Assembly (NCBI RefSeq): GCF_003086295.3
Contig: NC_092051.1
Span: forward strand, 21,695,940-21,759,939
Length of the DNA: 64,000 nucleotides
Source: Arachis hypogaea
Taxonomy: Eukaryota > Streptophyta > Magnoliopsida > Fabales > Fabaceae
Reading direction: 5' to 3'
The position numbers and the translations under genes were made by a program. This document shows positions 58,640-64,000 of the stretch, piece after piece (the stretch's first letter is position 1; every line of letters starts with the position of its first letter). The notes beneath the pieces were generated by a model, which was not told where the DNA came from, searched no databases, and saw nothing but the letters and a program-made list of their open reading frames with translations.

Positions 58640-61600
58640 CTTAATCACGTTTTCTTCCGTTATTGTCAAGTTAGAAACCAAACCCTTCACATTCAATTTT
58701 GAACATCCCACCGTCTCCCCCAATGGAACTTTGGTCAGTGCTGAGCATCCTTCACCGCAAGCTTCCGTTACGTGTCTCCTGCCAACCAAACTCCACTGGC
58801 TCTCCCTCCGACACAGGTGTACAAGACGCCGGCGGTTCAACCGAAGCTCTGCTGTTCCTAAACACCCGGGGTCACCCACCGTCGGCGTCGTACAAGAGCA
58901 CCCAGGCTAAGCCTTCCTCAGCGCCATTTCAAACTAGCAACTCCCAGCCATTGGCGGCACCACCAGACCCGGCGTTCCACCTTCCATTCCACTCCTATTT
59001 TGGTGCATGCAGTAACCAGTGAGGGTTGCCTGCAAGTTTTCTGTCGAAGCAGGTTAGTGAGAAGTATTTCGTTTTTTCTGTGATTTTAATTATTTCCTGT
59101 TGTTTCTGGTATAACATGCATTGACCTTTGTGTTGGTGTTTAGTTTTAAATAGTGAACAAATAACTTGTTCCAAATTCGATTCGCCAAAACGTGCATAAG
59201 AAGCTGTATGTGTAGAGGTTTGCTATTTAAATAATCTTAGCGCGGGAAGGTTTTCAAAAGTTTCGTTCCAATAGCATAGAATATTTCACTCGCTGTGTGG
59301 TCCATTGCATGTTATGTCTCCTAGAGTAGTTGACTGTAGTTGTCCTATTGTTAAAAGTGTTTGGATGGTTATTATAGCATGCTTTCGGATGGTTATTTTG
59401 GCATGCGTTTGGATGATTTTGAATTTTTTATGTTTGCTGCCTAGTTCAGGGCTTCATCACCCGTGTTTATAGTCGTCATTCATTCAGTCTTATTTAATAC
59501 TTCTTGAGACTAGATCTTCATATTTCATTAAATTTTTCCTGATTCCTGTTGCTGCGGTATCTAGTGCTGGATACTGTTTATATCGCTTGGTTGTCGAATT
59601 TCTAAATTTGAGATAATCACCTTGCTGCATCATTATTGTGCCGGAACTTGTAGTTTAAAATTGTGAAGTGAATTGTTGGGTTTGATGTTACTTGGCAGGT
59701 TATTTTATAATGTGACTTGATAGTTTTTTCTCACTCTCGAGGCTGTGATTTGTGTAAGAAAATATTGTTTTAGTATTTTTACTGATGTAATGAATTTTTT
59801 TTGGGTTTTTTTTCCTTTTTACAGAATAATATTTTGAATTATAAATTAGCATGCCACTTTGCTGTAATCTGTTTTAATAATTTCAATGTTTTGACCCTTT
59901 CTTTTTTTCCCTTAAATAGCCAAGTCCCCTATGTTACTCCTCTTTAAGAAACAGTTTACTAATGTAAAGGTGTTTATTTTACTCAAGTCAATCTAAGATC
60001 TCAGTTAGTCAATCATTTAAAAATTCGATTGCTACTGTCCTTAGTGAAACTCCAGCATTCTCAAGTTGCTATAATATTAGTTGTATGGTTGTTTAACTAT
60101 CAATGTGGATCCTTTGTTGATTTTATCTAATGGACTGCATGATTATTGTGTAGGAAATTGTTCTTTAAAACTGTGATGTCAGTTGTTGGCTTTGATGTTC
60201 CTTGATAGGTTTTTTTAGAATGTGTTTTGACAGTACTTTTTCACTTTGGGGGCTGTGATTGGTTTAAATAAACATTGTTTTAATCTTTTTACTGGTTTAT
60301 TTATTTTTTTTACCGGGGTTTCTTTTAAATAATATTTCAAAAAATATTATAGCATGCCAATTTGCTGCGATCTATTTTAATAATTTCAATGATTTGCACC
60401 GTTGCTTCTTTTTTTTTATTCACACAGCCAAGCTCTCTATGTTGCTCCTCTTTAAAATAGTTTACCAATGTAAAGGTTTATTTTTACCTCAAGTTAATCT
60501 AATATCTCAGTTAGTATGTCAATTAAAACTTGGATTGATATTGTCTTTTGTGAAACTCTAGCATTATCAGGTTTCTATAAGATTAGATGTATGGTTGTTT
60601 ATCTTTCAAGGTGGCTCCTTTGAATATTTTATGTAATGTTTTTATGGCTAGATTCTTTCAATGCAAGTCCTTACTCAATAATTTTCTTAGAAAGCTTGAT
60701 TTTTATATAATAAATTCTTACTGTTTCAGTAGTAGTACTGACCTCGGATCGCTGTCCACCCATCCTGTATCACCCGACGTCAGTAATCCACACCATCCTG
60801 CATTAGCCGGCGTCGTTGGTCCCAATGCCTGCGTAACCGAACACTCCCACCAATATTTGCAGCTTACGGTAAGTGGCTTCATTATTTATTTCTCGATTTT
60901 TATAGCTATCGTATCTAGTGCTGGTTATTGTTTATGTCACTTGTTTGCTGAATTTCTGTAAGTGAAAACCTTACCTTGCTGCATGATTATTGTGCCGGAA
61001 CTTCTTGATTACAATTGTGATATGAATTGTTGGCTTTGATGTAACTGGGCGGGTTGGTTTAGCATGTTACTTGATAGTTTTTTTCCACTTTGGTGGTTGT
61101 AATTTTCTTGAAAAAATATTTTTTCCATCGTTTCACTTATTTAAGCATTTTTTCATTGCTTTTTTTTAAATAAAATTCCAAAGAATAGTTTACCATGTTA
61201 CTTGTCTGTGTTTTGTTCTAATCAGTTAACTTTTTAGAAGTGGTTTTTTTTAAACTCTTAATTTTCTTAATTTTTTTTACCACTAAGCTCTGTATGTTAC
61301 TCCTCTTTAAGAAACGGTTTAGTACTAAATGTTCATAGTTTGATCAAATCAAGGAAAGATCTCAGTCAATCACGTAGTTATAAATGGGATTGATATTGTC
61401 ATTTATGAAACTCCAGTATTCTCAGGTTGCTTTAATAATAGATGTATGGTTGTTTATCTATCTTGGTGGCTCCTTAGTAGATTTTATCTGTTGGATTTAC
61501 GGCTAGATTCCTTCAATGCAAGTCCTTACTCAATTATCCTCCTGGAAAGCCTGATTTTAATATTTAAATTTATTAATGTTTCAGAAACAGTACCGACCCC

Positions 61601-62477
61601 ACAACGCTGCCGACCCGTCCTGCAGCACCGGACGTAGGAATCGCACGCCATATTGCGTTAGCCGTCGTCGTGGGTCCCAACTCATTCGTGTCCAATCACA
61701 TCCACCACTATTCACAGTGTACGGTAAGTTGCTTCAGTTTTTTTCCTGCTTCGTATTGTTGCTGTATCTAGTGCTGTATACTGTTTATGTAGCTTGGTTG
61801 TTGTGTTCCTGAAATTGAAAACCTTACCATGCTGCATGATTATTGTGCCAGAACTTCTTGGTTAAAATTGTGATGTGGATTGGTGGCTGTGATGTTATTT
61901 TTCTGCGGGAAGTTATTCGATTGCTTGGTTTAAAGTAGGTCAATTTTTTCTATTGCCTATATCTGTTTGAAATAAGTAGATGGGAAATGGTGCATGCTAT
62001 TGGAGGGTTGGTTTTGATCTGTGATTACTTGTTAGCATAACTCACCTTTTACCTTGGGTGGTTTTTTTTTTAAATTTAATTTGACGTATAACCATCCACG
62101 CACATGCAAAAATGAACATTTAATGTCATATGGAAACAACATCTGAGTTAATTGTGAAGAAAATACATTTTAATTGCTGTATACAAAGAGTATCTACATA
62201 ACAGATGATCATGTTTGAAGAGAATTTGAGACTTCTAACTTAAACATAATATCTTCGTTGAGATAACTTTAATTAATCAGTTAGGATTTTAATTATGTTG
62301 AATTAATAATATATAGTAATTAGTGAGACTAATTATTCATTGAGTCCTTACAGGCATGAACTTGTTTGGATTTTGATTTGTTGAGAACCATTCTGATGGG
62401 GAAAAAGGTAATCCGTGTTGCATCATTCAACAGTCTTCATTATGATGGCTTATAACTTGTTTTATTCATGTAAACAG
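58640..62477 (+). other. Leader and intron region of the 3' gene, GC-rich exons in AT-rich introns
   Basis: GC-rich exon-like blocks lie at about 58700-59050, 60735-60868 and 61584-61722 within AT-rich, T-rich intron-like DNA. The last two end at TACGGTAAG-type donors and follow TTTCAG acceptors, so they look like spliced exons of a leader. They are duplicates of each other. No long ORF joins them, so they are probably 5' UTR exons of the coding region that begins near 62488. Confidence 0.5.
59560..61890 (+). repeat. About 850-bp tandem repeat, three to four copies
   Basis: Matching landmarks recur. GCTGCATGATTATTGTGCCG-type words are at about 59622, 60126, 60978 and 61830. TGTATGGTTGTTTA is at 60082, 60588 and 61443. 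CTTCAATGCAAGTCCTTACT is at 60656 and 61509. The spacing is about 850 bp, but about 500 bp between the first two copies, where an internal block is missing. Each complete unit contains one GC-rich exon-like block. Confidence 0.8.
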
Positions 62478-62487
62478 AAATGAGTAG

Positions 62488-64000
62488 AGACGCGCTGTTC
62501 TCCATTGTATATCAATGACATGGTCACTCATCTGGAAAGTATTAATGCTGTGGAAAAGCTACTGGAGATTGACGCGATCGGGTTCGGTTTCGTCAAGAGG
62601 ATTCCAAAATGGGCAGTAAAGCAAAGTGTAATGAAACAACTCGCGAGGGCATATGATGTGGAGACAAATACACTTATAGTGGACGTTGGAAACATCCGCA
62701 TCAATTTTGAGTTGATAGGGAAGGCGTTAGGCATACGCAACGGGGGTAAGATAGCAATATTCCCTTGTTAGTATTTATTATACATAGCCTGGTTTGATTC
62801 CCTTGTCATTGTGTAACAATTGTTGTAAACACTGTGCTGCGTTTGAAATTGTAAGTGATGCCATACCCGAACTTAAGAAGAAGAATCCTGCCCATCTCGC
62901 CATCAAAGCACAGTTTCAGAAAAAGACAACTACCCATTTGCGTGCCTTTGTGTTTACCTGTCCTATGGATATTGATGCGCAATGGGCAGATTTCATAAGG
63001 CACTTCATCCTAGTGGTGCTGAAGATGTTCTTATCTCCAACGAGTCAACAAACCATTTCCCCGTGGCACATCCCTTCTATTCTTGATGTGACCGACCCCA
63101 GAAGATTCAATTGGGCTCACAAAACATTCAAGTAGTTGGGGCTAGCAATTAAGAAATTCAAATCTAAGAACCACGAAACTTGTGGTGGTTGCATGTTCGC
63201 CTTTTTGGTATCGTTTAATGTTTAGTTGCTTATTTTACCTAATTGCTTTTAGATGGCAGAACATAACCTTTCTACATTGCCTTGCAGCTATTATAATTTT
63301 AGCGATTGCAGCATGGTCCACTCGATCGCTGTCGAGAATAAGAACCATGGGTCAATGCATGGACTACTGCAAAACTTAAGAAGAAAGCCGCCAATGTGCT
63401 TGCTGAGGTACTATGCCGGTTAATTTATTCCTTGCAATATGCTATCACAATTTACCGATGCGGAATTTTTGCAAAAATGATTGATGCACTAATTTGGGAT
63501 TTTAAATTATTGCTTTCTAAATACCATTGACGTGTCCATTACAGGGTTGCATCGGAGATAGAAAGAAAGGGTGCAAGGAATTAGCCTCTACTAAACAAAG
63601 CCAACGGAGGGCACGCAAGAATAGAGGGGCGCACAAGGTAGTGTCTTTCTTGGAATTTAAGTTAAGTATAGCATTGATGTTAATGGTGGTTATTGATATG
63701 GTGATGTAATTGTTCAACTTGAAAGCTATGTTGCATAGAATTTTATTTGCATTTCATCATATTGTATCTATTCTATGTGTCGATTATTTACGTAGCTCGT
63801 TTGCAAACCAGGAGACCCGAATAGGCACGCGAAAAAAGTTGCCGATCGTCATAGGCAAATCCTGCGAATACAGCACAGCAGCTCATGAAGGCCTAAGTTG
63901 CAACGATAGACCTGTTGTACCTTCAGACTCCGACGAAGACAATGATGTGCCCATTGCTCAAAGAAGGCGCCGACCTGTTGTGCCTTTAGACTCGGACAAA
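62488..64000 (+). pseudogene. N-terminal part of a Ulp1-element-type gene (plant mobile domain-like), runs off window
   Basis: Exon about 62488-62745 reads TRCSPLYINDMVTHLESINA, EIDAIGFGFVKRIPKWAVKQ and LIVDVGNIRINFELIGKALG. The next exon, about 62830-63203, reads KKNPAHLAIKAQFQKKTTTH, FIRHFILVVLKMFLSPTSQQ and WHIPSILDVTDPRRFNWAHK. A TAG at 63133-63135 falls where Trp is expected (TFK*LG). Later exon pieces: about 63330-63407 (EPWVNAWTTAKLKKKAANVL), 63545-63638 (basic) and from 63797, with RPVVPSDSDED and RPVVPLDSDK repeats. This N-terminal module occurs in plant transposon proteins that end in a Ulp1 protease; here that end would lie outside. The nonsense codon suggests decay. Confidence 0.6.

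Noticed and set aside
58592..58879. Minus-strand 95-residue ORF (MGDPGCLGTAELRLNRRR)
   Set aside because: Antisense to the GC-rich leader exon of the plus-strand gene; no domain seen.

Overview
The window is plant nuclear DNA: GT-AG introns, AT-rich intergenic sequence and dense transposable elements. A legume is most likely, and Arachis (peanut or a wild relative) is my best guess. That guess rests on the look of the LTR at 39538-41204 and on the abundance of decayed MULEs and Ulp1-type transposon genes; it is a recollection, not a database match. Only two ordinary host genes look healthy, both on the minus strand. One is the 5' two-thirds of a gamma-tubulin gene (exons 1-6, window start to 2236). 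The other is a complete eight-exon mitochondrial carrier gene (26246-29468) that matches the adenine nucleotide transporter ADNT1.

Layout. 1-2.3 kb: gamma-tubulin. 2.48-6.28 kb: MULE-1, with about 160-bp TIRs and a perfect 9-bp TSD, inserted about 245 bp upstream of the gamma-tubulin ATG. 6.3-8.5 kb: AT-rich foldback repeats and three MITE-like elements. 9.02-13.35 kb: MULE-2, then a tRNA-derived SINE with 15-bp TSDs (13.41-13.51). 14-15 kb: pyrimidine/purine tracts and short repeats. 15.99-17.39 kb: non-autonomous MULE with TIRs of about 235 bp. 17.46-22.35 kb: MULE-3. 23.50-23.67 kb: MITE. 24.5-25 kb: unrecognised ORF. 26.2-29.5 kb: ADNT1. 30.9-34.8 kb: decayed L1-type LINE (minus). 34.8-36.9 kb: LTR-like repeat with palindromic GTGCGTACGCAC motifs. 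36.9-38.7 kb: FAR1/FRS-like pseudogene. 39.48-41.74 kb: DXS pseudogene split by a 1,667-bp solo LTR. 42.2-45.7 kb: Ulp1 (C48) protease gene on the minus strand, decayed. 46.09-51.91 kb: Ty3/gypsy Tat-type retrotransposon lacking most of its protease and polymerase. 51.97-53.15 kb: non-autonomous MULE with a long GC-rich insert. 53.21-55.30 kb: deleted hAT element with a TTF zinc finger. 57.5 kb: tRNA-Thr(AGU)-like sequence. 58.5-64 kb: start of another Ulp1-element-type gene whose leader lies in a roughly 850-bp tandem repeat; it runs off the window.

Most interesting pattern. Three independent MULEs share one two-gene plan. A MuDR-type transposase gene faces, tail to tail, a small gene for a GRF-type zinc finger, a coiled coil and a C-terminal hydrophobic segment. 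The copy in MULE-1 is an intact 115-residue ORF. The other two are broken, by nonsense codons or by a frameshift just before the membrane segment. The arrangement recalls the convergent mudrA/mudrB pair of maize MuDR. The GRF-coiled coil-TM protein could be an accessory factor of these elements, but that function is inference.
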